Positions 1 to 11,070 of a stretch of 64,000 bases of DNA are shown here, one piece after another; within the stretch, counting starts at the first letter, position 1; each line of letters opens with the position of its first letter. Source of the DNA: Macrosoma leucophasiata (Eukaryota; Arthropoda; Insecta; Lepidoptera; Hedylidae). Location: NCBI GenBank assembly GCA_036365455.1, contig JAWQUS010000008.1, positions 14,305,501 to 14,369,500 of the forward strand. The letters are read 5' to 3'. Under the pieces are notes generated by a model that was not told the DNA's origin, searched no databases, and worked only from the letters and a program-made list of their open reading frames with translations. Made by a program: the position numbers and the translations under genes.

Positions 1-2310
1 TTATACAGAAAATAATATTATTCAATTTTGTCAGAAATTCAAGTCTCAACTAAGTAGGTTCCTAATATTGGATATGCGATAATATCTCAAAATCGGATAT
101 CCGATATTAGGTTCCCTTATTAACACAGTAAATTAACACATATTCACGTAACTTAAAACAATTTTATTGCTTATATCTCTTTAAATATTAAAAAAAAAAT
201 AATGTTACATATCAAAAGAACCTTAACGATTCAATATCTATGGCTAAAAATATTATATTCGTCAGCTAAGGTATTAAAATTTAGGTTTTATTTATCATAT
301 ATTATAATATTATAATATATAGTATGTAATGTAGAATCAAAAATTTACACTTAACATTGTTACATAGAGTTTTTGGAACTTTTTTCTTTTTAATTAGAAT
401 TAAAATATAAATCAACAGGTAATTATTACTTTTTAAATCAGTCTTCTCTGAGTCGTCAGCCTTTAATTACCCTTGGACACAAATATCACAAACAAAATCA
501 ATTATATTACTTATATTATTTACACCAGCGCATAATTCGTGACACCACTTGTAGCAAGCTATGCATCTTATCTATTTTTCTCCATTTGTATCACAGGAGT
601 TGGGTCCATTACAGTATAATAATATGTTAACATTATTGATGTTAACATATTATTATACTGTAATGTCATTGATACAATTTTCATATACTGTAATGTCATT
701 GATACAACTGTCCTCATCATTGACACAATTTTCTTCACTATTTAAGATATTTTCATAGAATGTGGACACTTTTTTCTTTGCTTACTAGGCATTTTCAGTT
801 AAACTGAAAATAGTGAAACAAAATGAATTAATTTCTCTCAACTTATTTTACTAAATGGGATTCCTAATATGAGATATCCGATATTAATGACCACTAAGTA
901 TCCGATATAAGGAAAATTACCATAAGAAATAAACAAATAATTTAAAACAAATATGACTCTGATTTTCTACAAAACCTATTATTTATGTGAATAATATAGC
1001 AACAATGAAAATACAATGAATATATAAACTAATAAATCACTTACTGTGTACAAATATTGTCTTTAAAAACCACAAACAATAATTTTGTCGCGACACAATT
1101 CAAACGTGTGTTGTTTGTATCGCCATTTTGGTCGGGAGATCGATGGCACTGCTGCAGTGCTTCCATCTAGTCTCGGTTTATCAATTACTGGGCTTTTCGC
1201 TAGATGACGTTTAGTATAGGAGATATTGACGTATCCGGAATTAGGCAACCATCCGATATTCGGGTCTCTTCCCCTACTGCTTCGGGCAAAACACAAAACA
1301 TTTAAATAATTGTCGCAATGTTGTACAATTTTTTTTCTCAAATATACAATATCAAAACATAATACCGCATTTACACATTCGTGCGAATCGCGAGGCGAAT
1401 AACGAACATGATTGTGTAAGTGCGGTATTAATGTAAACACAGTGATACCATGCATTAACGCCATAACATTAGCACCATGCTGTCCGTCTGTGTGCACACT
1501 TTATGATTTTGTTAAATTCAAACTCAAAAATTCATAATCACTTGGAAATAATATAATTTGCTTGTGATAGGTCAAATTACAAAATATAAAATTAAAGCGA
1601 ATAACAACTGATACGTTGATGAATATGTCAAAGTAAACAAAAATAAAACAAACAATGGTCCACAAACACTTATTAATAAAAATAGGTACCAACAGAATGT
1701 TCCATACTCACTTTTACAAAAGGCAAGATAAGACTAAATAAAAGAATATGGGACACTCTTTGTCATTCACTGGCATTGTTCCAAAGCCCACATTACTGAG
1801 AAAAAACCTACCAAAACAAAACTCAGTAGGGTCTTTCAAAATATGTTCACTTACAACTATTTTCACAATATGATACTTATAATTATATTTTACTATATTA
1901 GTACAATGCACATTCATTTCACAAAATTATTATTTAAAGTCTTGTGGAGCATATTCAGATTGCTGTGATTTCTTATTACAAAATTATTAACAGGTATAAG
2001 TCTTTCTCATACCAGTTGTCAAGCGGCAAACGCTAATAAAGTGTATCAGTTCGTTTTCCCAAACGCTAAAAAGTCCTTTACTCACAAAATACTTAATTTT
2101 GCTTACGAAGGCAAAGACATTTTTTTTCCGATTCTGAAAGACCCATAAATTAGATTAAGCTTCATTATTTGTAACCTTGACTCGATTTTAATTTATCTCA
2201 GATGCCGAGCGTTAGCTGCTCGGCTCGACGGATTGATATAATTTTAGGAAGCTATATTAATATTAACATATTTACTACTACTATATACTTAGATTGAAAT
2301 TTGATTGCAG
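1..2310. other. Non-coding stretch upstream of first visible Ddr exon
   Basis: AT-rich and probably a Ddr intron. It contains a near-perfect hairpin (607-665), a twice-repeated unit reading TACTGTAATGTCATTGATAC (about 657-706), and several copies of a TATCCGATATT-like motif (about 95, 873, 897, 1251). Minus-strand open stretches at 1063-1497 (144 codons) and 1714-1917 (67 codons) show no family I recognise and have no supporting splice context. I do not call them genes. No discoidin N-terminal exon is visible. Confidence 0.6.
607..665. repeat. Perfect 27-bp inverted repeat with 5-nt loop
   Basis: Arms 607-633 and 639-665 are exact reverse complements around the loop TATTG. The inner arm reads ATGTTAACATATTATTATAC. 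The right arm runs straight into the two direct TACTGTAATGTCATTGATAC units. It could be a young hairpin formed by template switching or the core of a small foldback element. Confidence 0.9.
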
Positions 2311-2458
2311 TTAATCCCGGGTAATGTGAACACGTACACGCCAAGGAAAACGACGCTGGAGGCGCCTTTCGTGGCGTCCAAAGTGAGGTTTTTGCCTTAC
2401 GCAGCCCACCCGCGCACAGCGTGTATGAGAGTTGAGATCTATGGTTGCCGTTGGAAAC
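2311..2458 (+). CDS. Ddr: Discoidin domain receptor, exon A (end of discoidin domain)
   Basis: First recognisable exon in the window of a discoidin domain receptor tyrosine kinase, a collagen-binding cell-surface receptor. It follows a TTGATTGCAG acceptor and starts in phase 0. It encodes the end of the discoidin (F5/8 type C) domain: the GNVNTY stretch, ASKVRFLPY, and the closing RTACMRVEIYGC motif, which matches the RVRF...CLRVELYGC ending of animal DDRs. The donor is GTAGGT after base 2458, leaving phase 1. The split codon with the next exon gives Gln, so the protein reads GCRWKQALVAYSAP, as in DDR1 (GCLWRDGLLSYTAP). The signal peptide and most of the discoidin domain must lie before the window, because nothing like them is seen in 1-2310. 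Confidence 0.9.
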
Positions 2459-2624
2459 GTAGGTACAACAGGTGTACAGTTTTTTATTGCTGGCGACGTC
2501 CCGGGACCACTTGCGTTGCGAAATATGCGCATGCGACTGTAATATGCCTTTGTCGTGTTATTTGAATGTGTGCTCGGCGTATAGCCGCCTCGGGGCGGTT
2601 CTCAGTTGACCTTTGTTTGTGCAG

Positions 2625-2813
2625 AAGCTCTAGTTGCATACTCTGCGCCCAAGGGCGGAGACATGCAGGCGATGACGGCGGGTGCGCGTTTCGAAGACTT
2701 AGCGTATGATGGAATCATGCGTGGCGGCAAAATGATCGACGGACTCGGCCAAATGACTGACTCGCTCACCGGCCCCAACGACTTCGAGCTGCCCGACCCA
2801 TACGATACTTCTG
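2625..2813 (+). CDS. Ddr: Discoidin domain receptor, exon B (start of DS-like domain)
   Basis: Second Ddr exon, after a polypyrimidine TTTGTTTGTGCAG acceptor. It opens the DS-like domain, which packs against the collagen-binding discoidin domain. Diagnostic segments are LVAYSAPKGG, YDGIMRGGKMIDGLGQMTD and GPNDFELPDPYD. These align with the YDGHTVGGLQYGGLGQLADG and GLDDF motifs of vertebrate DDR1. The donor is GTATGT after 2813 and the exon ends in phase 1 (the first base of a Gly codon completed by the next exon). The reading frame stays open past the donor to 2842 but the similarity stops at the splice site, which supports the boundary. The 166-base intron before this exon is the shortest in the gene here. 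Confidence 0.93.
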
Positions 2814-2848
2814 GTATGTTTGTAGGATTTTTTCGGCTTTAAGGTTTC

Positions 2849-3082
2849 TGCCCACTACACCGTATCATGCAATGACCGTGCTAGGAGCGTGTAAGTAAGT
2901 TGTATTGAAAAGTATGAGACCATGCCCACTAGACCGTTCCGTCACCGACCAACAACGTCGCGTCCCATGCACGGAGCGTCAAGAAATTATCGCCGGTGCC
3001 GGTGCCGATACTATACGGTATGATACGCTGTTGATACGTTCTAGTGGGCATAGTAGTCCGTATCGTGTTAGCACGGTCATAT
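2849..3082. repeat. Small imperfect inverted-repeat element in Ddr intron
   Basis: ATGACCGTGCTA at 2872-2883 is matched by TAGCACGGTCAT at 3069-3080, and ATGCCCACTAGA near 2932 is matched by TCTAGTGGGCAT near 3040. The nested matches describe a foldback, MITE-like sequence of about 230 bp. It is locally GC-richer than the surrounding intron. Exact ends and target duplication are not clear. Confidence 0.5.
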
Positions 3083-3449
3083 TTATAATATACTAACCAT
3101 TATTTTTGATGTTCATACCTGCTAGCAATATCAAATACAATGTGTATCGAGATGAAACAGTCGCGAAGTAGGAATAGGTACTAAATAGATATAAAAGTAG
3201 GTACTTCCGTGATTAAAATACTCTAGTAAAAGTAAATTAAAGTAATTAAAAAAATAACTGAAAATGTATCAGCAACTCGATAGCGTGAGAAATAATACTA
3301 ATTCACTAGACATAACGTAAAACTTGAATTGCAGGCATATTGCCGCGTCGTGCGCTGCCGAGTGAGTGAAAAAACAAAATGAATGTACCTACATAAATGT
3401 TCAGAGCAAAATAAGCTCACGTGTTTTGTGATACGGTATAACTAATAAA

Positions 3450-3782
3450 AAAGCGACCAAGTGCAAGTCGGAACTCGCTCATTAATGGTTCCGTAGAGAG
3501 TACAATTTGCAGTTTTTGAAAATATACTATAATATCACAAAACCTATTAACAGCAACTCGTTCAAACTGTATTTTTGGATTTTTCTCGCTCTTATTTTAA
3601 AAGAGAGGATGGGACATTTTCCTTCTTTGGAAGCGTGTATCTATCACACGATTGACTTTCAGGACAACAATCATAGCGACGGACAGACAGACATTGAATC
3701 TATAAGGCATTCGATTTTTACAATTTGGCTGCGAAACTCTAAAAATAATATTACACTTTGTTACACTATCAAGATAAAATAA
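3450..3782 (+). repeat. Dispersed repeat fragment (GACGGACAGACAGACA type)
   Basis: The segment contains AATGGTTCCGTAGAGAGTAC and GACGGACAGACAGACATTGA followed by ATAAGG. This is a common lepidopteran dispersed repeat theme. Diverged relatives in this window lie at about 6480-6790 and 50220-50360, and in reverse at 25759-25944. The 91-codon open frame here is fortuitous. Confidence 0.55.
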
Positions 3783-3847
3783 ATAATAATAGTTGATTAA
3801 ATACAATTTGAGCGCGTGGGTCTATCTAAATTAAACAAACATTTCAG

Positions 3848-3981
3848 GTACTCGCTGGGTGGGCTGGAATAAGACGATGTTGGTCGACGATGAACTCGAT
3901 TTGACATTCAATTTCAGCAGCCCGAGGCTGTTTCACTTTGTCGATATCCACACCAATAACATGTTTACAAAGGACGTGCAG
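3848..3981 (+). CDS. Ddr: Discoidin domain receptor, exon C (DS-like domain)
   Basis: Third Ddr exon, acceptor ATTTCAG, donor CAG|GTACGC. The phase-1 split codon restores Gly, and translation continues TRWVGWNKTMLVDDELDLTF and then SSPRLFHFVDIHTNNMFTKD. The VGW-N and F-VDIHTNNM segments correspond to YVGWSNHSF and FQAMQVHCNNMHT in DDR1, placing the exon in the middle of the DS-like domain. NKT is a potential N-glycosylation site and occupies the same place as the NHS sequon of DDR1. The exon ends in phase 0. The preceding intron contains a small inverted-repeat element and a fragment of a dispersed repeat, both annotated separately. Confidence 0.92.
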
Positions 3982-4799
3982 GTACGCCAAAAATAGAATA
4001 CAACGTACGTTTATGTACTGTCTCAGTGGCTTAGCGGTATTCATTGCTAGTGTATGAAGGACAAGTTTATTTTAGATAAGTTACTGAAACAGCGCAGCCT
4101 GGTGACCAAAATTGGCATTAAGTTGCCTGTTATAGTCACCAGGCCGCGCTTTGATGTTAGGTATTTCAATCAACGCGATGGTAAAGTTATTCGAATGCAA
4201 TTTTAAGTGCCTCGTACCTACTCTCTTGCTACGGGTATAAATTATATTTGTAGAGCTGTAAGGACACTTCACGTTGTCAGGTTTCAAGCCAATTATAGTG
4301 AATAACTTATAATTATAATTCAATAGGTATTCAAAATAACAAATTTATAAAGCAAAAACCGATAAAATCACCAAAAAAATACACACGTCAGTAGTTATAC
4401 TTTTTTAGCGTAATAATCCAATATACCGGAAATAATCAAAACGAAAAAAAAGTTTAGCGATTAACTTCAGACTGTTGCTTTTACCTGTCGTTGTGCGCAA
4501 TTCGTTACGAGATACAATGAGCATGCACATGGAAAAACCACATTCAAACTGCAATTTTCGATCACGCAGTTGACTTGACTGTCTAAATAACAGCCCAATA
4601 TCTCTGGTTTACCATGTAATAAATTATATCTTCGAAAAGGCGTGAAGGATCGAAGAGAGTCCTTTTGTTGAAGGAGCTATTTAACCCATCAGTCACTGTT
4701 GTTGTAACTACTTGTGATACGCTATATGATTTGCCTAAAAAACGGTAGTCACACACGATATCTAAAGTGTGTGGCAACCATAATTACAAATATGAAGTT

Positions 4800-5095
4800 C
4801 ACGTGAAACTATACTCTTCCGAAACAGTTTGACCGATTTTTTTTTGTTTTGATTATTTGGTAAGTCTGAGATTAAATCGTAAAGTTTAAGTACGTTAGCT
4901 GGATAGTCTAATCTAATATTCAAATTTCTCTAGGCACAGTATTTATTATCGAACTCCTCCGAAATGCCATGATCGATTTTTATATTTTAATTATTTGTGT
5001 AGGTTATAGGTAGTTTGGTAGACCTAATAATAGGTCGAAGTTAATACCGCTAAGGCAATACGAAATTCAGCAAGCTAGCATATATATAAATGTTA
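4800..5095. repeat. Degenerate dispersed repeat (LINE-tail-like) in Ddr intron
   Basis: The motifs CCGAAACAGTTTGACCGATT and TAATACCGCTAAGGCAATAC recur in the same order at 28535-28620, and similar ones occur near 52690-52915. They mark a dispersed family that ends in GCCGGGTCAGCTAGTA-like sequence. The copy is old and internally rearranged. Confidence 0.5.
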
Positions 5096-5103
5096 TTCCT
5101 CAG

Positions 5104-5311
5104 CTATTCAGAGAAGCCGAAGTATACTTCTCGTTGGAAGGAGAAAGGTGGCAAGAAGATTTCATATCGTACGAGCCAAAGCAGGACAGAGTATCCGAAC
5201 ACGCTCGGACCATTCACATTGAGCTGGAGAACCGCACAGCGAAACATATCATGATCAAACTCACTTTCCAACACGAATGGATACTCATCAGTGAAATTAC
5301 TTTCAAATCAG
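5104..5311 (+). CDS. Ddr: Discoidin domain receptor, exon D (end of DS-like domain)
   Basis: Fourth Ddr exon, acceptor TTATTCCTCAG, strong donor GGTAAGT. It encodes LFREAEVYFSLEGERW, the HARTIHIELENRTAKHIMIK strand and the closing HEWILISEITFKS. The last segment matches GPWLLFSEISFIS, which ends the DS-like domain of DDR1. NRT is a potential N-glycosylation site. The exon starts in phase 0 and ends in phase 1, exactly as the next exon at 10715 requires. The intron that follows is 5.4 kb and carries a perfect hairpin, an inverted SINE pair and a LINE-like repeat. Confidence 0.93.
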
Positions 5312-5380
5312 GTAAGTACTTTTTCGCAATCAGCTATTTCACAACATGTTAAGTAACTAATGAATTACTTATTTAAATAG

Positions 5381-5433
5381 GTACGTGCTATTTTACTTTA
5401 TAGCAAGACGCTATAAAGTAAAATAGCACGTAC
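5381..5433. repeat. Perfect 24-bp hairpin with 5-nt loop
   Basis: Arms 5381-5404 and 5410-5433 are exact reverse complements around the loop AAGAC. The left arm starts GTACGTGCTATTTTACTTTA. It lies in the Ddr intron 70 bases after exon D. Perfect pairing suggests a recent origin or selection. It is not a recognised terminator or RNA gene. Confidence 0.92.
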
Positions 5434-5617
5434 TTATGTTGTGTTATGTGGTGCTTATGTTGCAATTGTCCATAAGCGACGAATTACCACTTTTACCACT
5501 TCCCATCAGTTGGCACGTTTGCTTGTCTGTCGTCATTAAAATGCAATGAAATTTACAAAAAAAAATACATAAAGTCCTTTAATAATTGTTTATTATATTA
5601 TTTCGCATTAACACATG

Positions 5618-5985
5618 CTTGTGAAAATATTTTTAAAGAAAAAATGGAACGAAAAATTTGATTTCAGGCGAAACTCGAACTCGCGGCCACAGGGAATCTA
5701 GTCCAGCCGCTCTTCCAACTGAGCTATCGAAGTCCTGCCCGATTTGTCAAATCTTTCCTTCACTGTTGCCCGATTTGTCAAATCTTTCCTTCGCGTCTGT
5801 TGCCACACTATGCTAATTAGGCAACCGATATAATAAACTTTGCAGTTTTTGAATATCGTACAGAAGTCGCTTTTACCCTTAATAATTGTTTATTTATTTG
5901 ACTAGATTCCCAGTGGCCGCGAGTTCGAGTCTCGCATGAAGTCAAATTTTTCTATCCATTTTTTCTTTAAAAATATAAAGACCTT
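5618..5985. mobile_element. Inverted pair of tRNA-derived SINE sequences
   Basis: A tRNA-like sequence on the minus strand (5660-5734) has A-box-like TAGCTCAGTTGGAAGAGCGG and B-box-like GAGTTCGAGTTTCGC elements. A truncated second copy on the plus strand (5900-5943) includes GCGAGTTCGAGTCTCGC. The flanks TATTTTTAAAGAAAAAATGG and their reverse complement also pair, so the unit is an inverted duplication. The minus copy is closely related to the SINE at 39679-39795. Confidence 0.75.
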
Positions 5986-6479
5986 TATTAAGAATCTCAG
6001 GAGACGTCTCATAAATCCACATAAATTAATAAGGTTTCAACGAATTCATACGACCCAAATGATCAACTTGTGAACTGACACAATGCCTAATAATAATAAT
6101 TAATTATAAATAATAATTAATTAATAACATTAATGTTGTAAATTAATAAGCAAAAATACATACCTGAACCTACATACTTATCTGTTAAAATATAAATGAA
6201 CGAGAGCGCGAGATAATTTATTTGGAATTCGCTCCCCACTCACTTTACGTGGGCTCAATCAACGCCTCCAGTCCTCGAAATAAACATTTCCCGAAATCAC
6301 AGAATCCGAGACATTTTATCGAATCAAATGTTTTATACAAATAAAATTATTCGTGAAAATTACTTCAAAAGCAAAAGTTCTGACAAATGCGAGTCGAAGT
6401 CACACCCGGAGCGATCCGCACCATTGACAAATTCTCGACATTATTTAAATTATGGTATTTAACTTCTTACAGGTTTTCT

Positions 6480-9400
6480 GTTATCCAAAGATCTATTTAT
6501 CTCCGAAACTACGACAACATTCGTGTATTCTTTTTTCAAAGCTCTGTAGTTTTGTAGAGGTAGGGAATACCTATTAGATTTTTGTCCATTTTATTTTATA
6601 ACAATGAAACATTCGATTTGCATAATAAGGCAATTGATTTGTGTACCAAATTGCAACTAGTTTTTACACAAATTGCCTGTAACAGATGGACAAACAGACA
6701 TACGAGTGAACCTCTTAAGAGTTCCGCTTTTGATTTTAAGTTACAGATTCCCAAAAATCTGGTGTAAGGCAGATTCATAAGCGCGATTTCATGATTTTAC
6801 ACACGAAACCAAAAAGACCCCGGAAGGCACAGGCCCGCTAATAGATCCATTACACCTCATCGGCCTTTCGTTATCTGTTCGAAGCACTCGCAAGCCTCCG
6901 GCCATTTCACAAATTTTATCTTTCCCTAATTAATCCACAGCTCTTTTGAGGCAATCGCCTCTCAAGTGATAAATCGTCATCTGACGTTAATATGGCAAAA
7001 TTGTAATAAGGAATTTAATGAAATCATAATATATTAATGTGTATATTATAAAAAGATGTTTTAAAATATAGGTTTTTGATTAGTCCGCTCATTATTAATA
7101 TACCATGGTAATGTGTGTGACGAAGCTGAAGATGGAAGATTTAATTTTAACCATAAGCACTGCCTACCGGAGTGTAGGTAGGTAGGTACTATTATTCCTT
7201 GCTTTGGACTTGCTATGCTGTTGTACTAGTTGTTCGAGAACTTGATGGAATAATTGAGTACACCGCGGCCGGTGGCCCGTTTTGCTCTATGCCATGATGC
7301 AGTACACCGGATGGGAAGCAGCGTATCGTGATAAAAGATCCGGACGAATTGAGAACCTCTTCCTTTTTTTAAAGTCCGTTGAAAATTGCCGCCGCTGCGA
7401 TGGTGGCACAGTTGCAAGCGTGGCGATTATGGCTCTCCCGCCTTATAGCATACAAGTTAAAAAATTATTCTTAGTCCCAAAATCAATCCAAGTTAATCAA
7501 AAGTAGGCAAGGTATCAAAATTCATTATCCATTGAAGTAGAACTTTAAAGAATAAACAAAGATATTCCAAAAGAAAATTACGTAGGTAATCTCCTTCATA
7601 ATCTTTCTAATTGGGCACCGTATCGTTATCACAAGTCTTTTATCATATTTCGAGGAAGCCGGCCGGATTCTCCCCACGTAGGATCTACCTACTGTTTTCA
7701 TCTATAAAAATAATTGAATACGTACCTACTTACTTAGTTTCGTTTCTTTTGCTTTGACAAAGACCTTACCATTTTTCAATTAATTATTATAATAAATGCC
7801 TGAAGACAAATAAAATTGAATTTTTATCAAGAAAAAAAAATGCGCTATTTCAGGCGTTTCGGTAAAAGCCACAATTCCTTTTCCTTCTAGGGTGAGGTAA
7901 TTAATTTTGATTAAGAAAAAGGTCCTCGCCCCTCCCTCTCTTTGTCTATGACCCCAGCAACATCGGGATTCAGTTTGATTTAATCGACAATTATCCTTTA
8001 ATTTTAAGTAGGTATCCATTACAGGAATTTATGAATGAATACAGTTGACCTCTCTATTAGAGAATATACATTATTATACAATATATTGTTAAACGTTTGG
8101 TAACAAGATTCGTTGACTTGGCTCGAAATCAAATGGTGTGAGGTTGGAGCCTCACACATGGTTGGCACCGAGCACTCGCCGCGACGTCTTTCCCACTACA
8201 CCTACAGCCATCATTATTCATCGATGATTAATAGTTCTAATTGAAAATCTATAAACGAGGAGCCAAGATTGAAGCACGATATTTTTAAAATACAAGTTTT
8301 TGACTTACTAAACGACGTACTCTTTGTACCATACTATATTCGATGGGTAAATTTGTAAATGAAAAGAAATAAACGCGAATCGATCTATCAGTAGGGATAG
8401 ATTCGAAGTAGGTACGAAATACAAAGCGAAAATAGTATATTAACTGATTCTTGGCAACTAGCGTGTATTACACTGGCACACGGCCATTCTCACTCACCTC
8501 AGTTTAGGCTTAGACCTAGTTTTACTAGTTTGACATACTAACTAACGAGCTTTGCGTAGTTTAACATTCTCAGCGAAAATTAAATGTTTTGGGTGTTATT
8601 TTGGTGTTAACTAGATACTTGGGTGACATAATGTATATCCACGATCCGCGCTGGCTTATAAGTTAAATAACTTAATACAATAGCAGAGAATATGTAATAA
8701 TACTACGTTTAAGTTTTTGTCGTATTCGATACATATTCATAAATTGATCTAAGTTATATCGTTATGATGCGTTTCTCATAACTAGATAATAATATATACC
8801 TACAATCGGATTTTTTTCGGATACTATTATTTTTGGTAATAAATGATGAATTTTGAGAACATATTCTCATCATATTTTTGCCATCATACCAAATTTTCAC
8901 CACGCTAATTTAAGTTTGGTACCGGTAGAAGGCAACAAGTTGGACAATAGGTTTTTTATATGCTTGTACTCGATTGTTAGGCCGTTCGAAACACTGTCTG
9001 TTTAAAAAAAATACGAAGTTGAATATAGGTAAAGCCCGCCGCTAGCATTAGCTACTCGAATAAGCACTAATGCAATATTACTTAAATCTACAACACCGCT
9101 AAAACAATAACTATTTATGCATTTGCATAATTCGTTGGCTATGCAATTTAACCTGTTTAGTCTATATTAAGTTGCCGTGCGTTTGTCTCGTAGAAATTCG
9201 ATAACGGATCGAATAATTTCGATGCAATTTGTGCTTTTAGGAGATACTTACCACATTTACAGTTGGACTCAATGCAGTGGTGAGGCAGCGTTATCTTTGA
9301 TTAGAATAATAACATGCAAATGCATATAATACGATGTCTACTCGATAACCTTTAATTTATATTCGATGTTAGACTAACAAAATCTTTTATCGTACCAGAC

Positions 9401-9764
9401 TAGGTACGAGCCATTGTACTTACAATTAGAGTGCGACAATTAGCTCTGCAAGCGACACCGGTTCATTTCTTCTCTTTGTCTTTCTCTAGATATACCTATC
9501 TAACTAGTTTTCGTGCGTCGCTCATTATCTTTTGATTGCCAATTTGAAATCAATAATAGGTACTTTATAGGTAACTATCCAATAGTATTGAGTGGATAAC
9601 TACACCTAAAATAGTATTTGTTTTTTTTTTCATTTATATTGACATTATACTCAAAAAAACGTTTCGTGACTCATAAATATAACACCACAGAATTTTAAAT
9701 GACAGTATTGAAATGAACGCATTTAATATCCCATTCACAAAAAAATTAATGAATTTATATAAGA
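6480..9764. other. Intronic stretch with little recognisable content
   Basis: Part of the long Ddr intron between exons D and E. A degraded dispersed repeat lies at 6480-6790 (GGACAAACAGACATACGAGT region). Several open frames between 7226 and 8019 overlap on opposite strands and show no family similarity. I see no splice-bounded exon, RNA gene or structured element in the rest. Confidence 0.5.
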
Positions 9765-10400
9765 CTAGCTGTTGCCCGCGGCTTCGCCCGCGTGGATGTC
9801 GTTTTATAAATAATAGCGGCCCGCCCCAGCTTCGCGCGGTGCAATGTTGCCTGCCTCTCCTATTCGTCTTAGCGTGATGATTATACATAGATATAGTCTA
9901 AAGTCTTCCTCGATTTTTTTTTATAGTTTAGGCAGCGTACGCAAAATAAGTAACTTTTCTGGTTGATTTTTTACACCTTGTGTCTGAAAAACCCAAATAT
10001 CTTACGGAACCCTATTTTTTCCAAAATAAAATATAGCCTATGTTACCCGTGGATAATGTAGCTTTCGAATAGTGAAATAAACTATAAAAGATATTCCTCG
10101 ATATCTTTTATAATTTAGGCAGCGTACGCAAAATAAGTAACTTTTCTGGTTGTTTTTACACCTTGTGTCTGAAAAACCCAAATATCTTACTGAACCCTAT
10201 TTTTTCCAAAATAAATAAAATATAGCCTATGTTACCCGTGGATAATATAGCTTTCGAGAAGTGAAAGAATTTTTAAAATCGGTCCAGTAGTTATCGAGCC
10301 TTTTCATTACAAACAAACAAAGAAAAAAGTAAATAAAAACCGGGATATCTCGCGCTCTACACTCTCTGCCTACCCCGTTAGGGACCTGGCGTGAAGATGA
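9765..10400 (+). repeat. Dispersed lepidopteran repeat with internal duplication
   Basis: It begins CTAGCTGTTGCCCGCGGCTT and ends with AAAATCGGTCCAGTAGTTAT, AAACAAACAAAG and a LINE-type tail GCTCTACACTCTCTGCCTAC. Inside, a segment of about 180 bases starting GGCAGCGTACGCAAAATAAG occurs twice (9931 and 10118, offset 187). A shorter relative lies at 11623-11815. The tail sequence is shared with 13060-13110 and 25712-25760. Confidence 0.65.
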
Positions 10401-10714
10401 AAAATATTACCTCTTAATAATATTAGTTTAGATTATATGATGTGCTTATGATATATATTGTGTGCTTAATTTTGAACTGTCAATAACTTATCAATTTGCT
10501 TCATAAAACATCATTGATTGAAATACTTTTCTAATTCCATGAAGACTAGGTAACCAGGTATCTCATATCTCAACAAACCTATACCAAAATTACAAAATAC
10601 CTACCCACGATGATTTAGTTTTTAGTTAACGAACATGAATCTGATGAACATATCACACTCTATATTTTTCAAATTAAACATCTCAGATTAACCTATTTTC
10701 AAATTTGTCAACAG

Positions 10715-11033
10715 TGCCGACTGTTGTGAATTCATCTGCAGAGTTTTTGGACGAATATTACCGAACGGACACACCACCATCGTCCCGAAAGAAACGCAAT
10801 TCCTCTTTAAAAATATCAGTTGGTCTGGCGTGTGGGGCTTTGGTCGGAGGAGGGGCATTCATCGCGGCTACTGCACTACTGTTGACTAAGCGAACCCGTC
10901 GAAGGATTCCTGCACTGCTCAAGAAACCATTCTGCCCATCCCTGAGGAACGGAAATTCTAATGCTCGTAATAATCGACGCGCACCGAGACTCGCCTTAGC
11001 TTTAGCTAATTGTCCACCTATTCACATGTTAAG
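10715..11033 (+). CDS. Ddr: Discoidin domain receptor, exon E (extracellular linker, transmembrane helix)
   Basis: Fifth Ddr exon, acceptor TTTGTCAACAG, donor AAG|GTAAGT. The split codon joins ITFKS to VPTVVNSSAEFLDEYY. An extracellular linker of about 30 residues holds a sequon (NSS) and the basic run RKKR. It is followed by a hydrophobic, glycine/alanine-rich membrane span (ISVGLACGALVGGGAFIAA then TALLL) and a basic stop-transfer sequence (TKRTRRR). The rest is a basic cytoplasmic juxtamembrane stretch containing KKPFCPS and RRAPRLALALANC. The topology matches single-pass type I DDRs. The juxtamembrane sequence itself shows no family similarity I recognise, so assignment of this exon rests on phase compatibility, the membrane span and position. 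Confidence 0.85.
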
Positions 11034-11070
11034 GTAAGTGTAGAATGAGTAATTTAGTTCAGTTTCTTTT

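Noticed and set aside
1063..1497. 144-codon minus-strand frame as a gene
   Set aside because: The length is notable, but there is no recognised family, the composition is ordinary, and no splice or poly(A) context supports it. Left as unassigned.
1714..1917. 67-codon minus-strand frame as a gene
   Set aside because: It has an ATG, but there is no family similarity and no transcript-like context.
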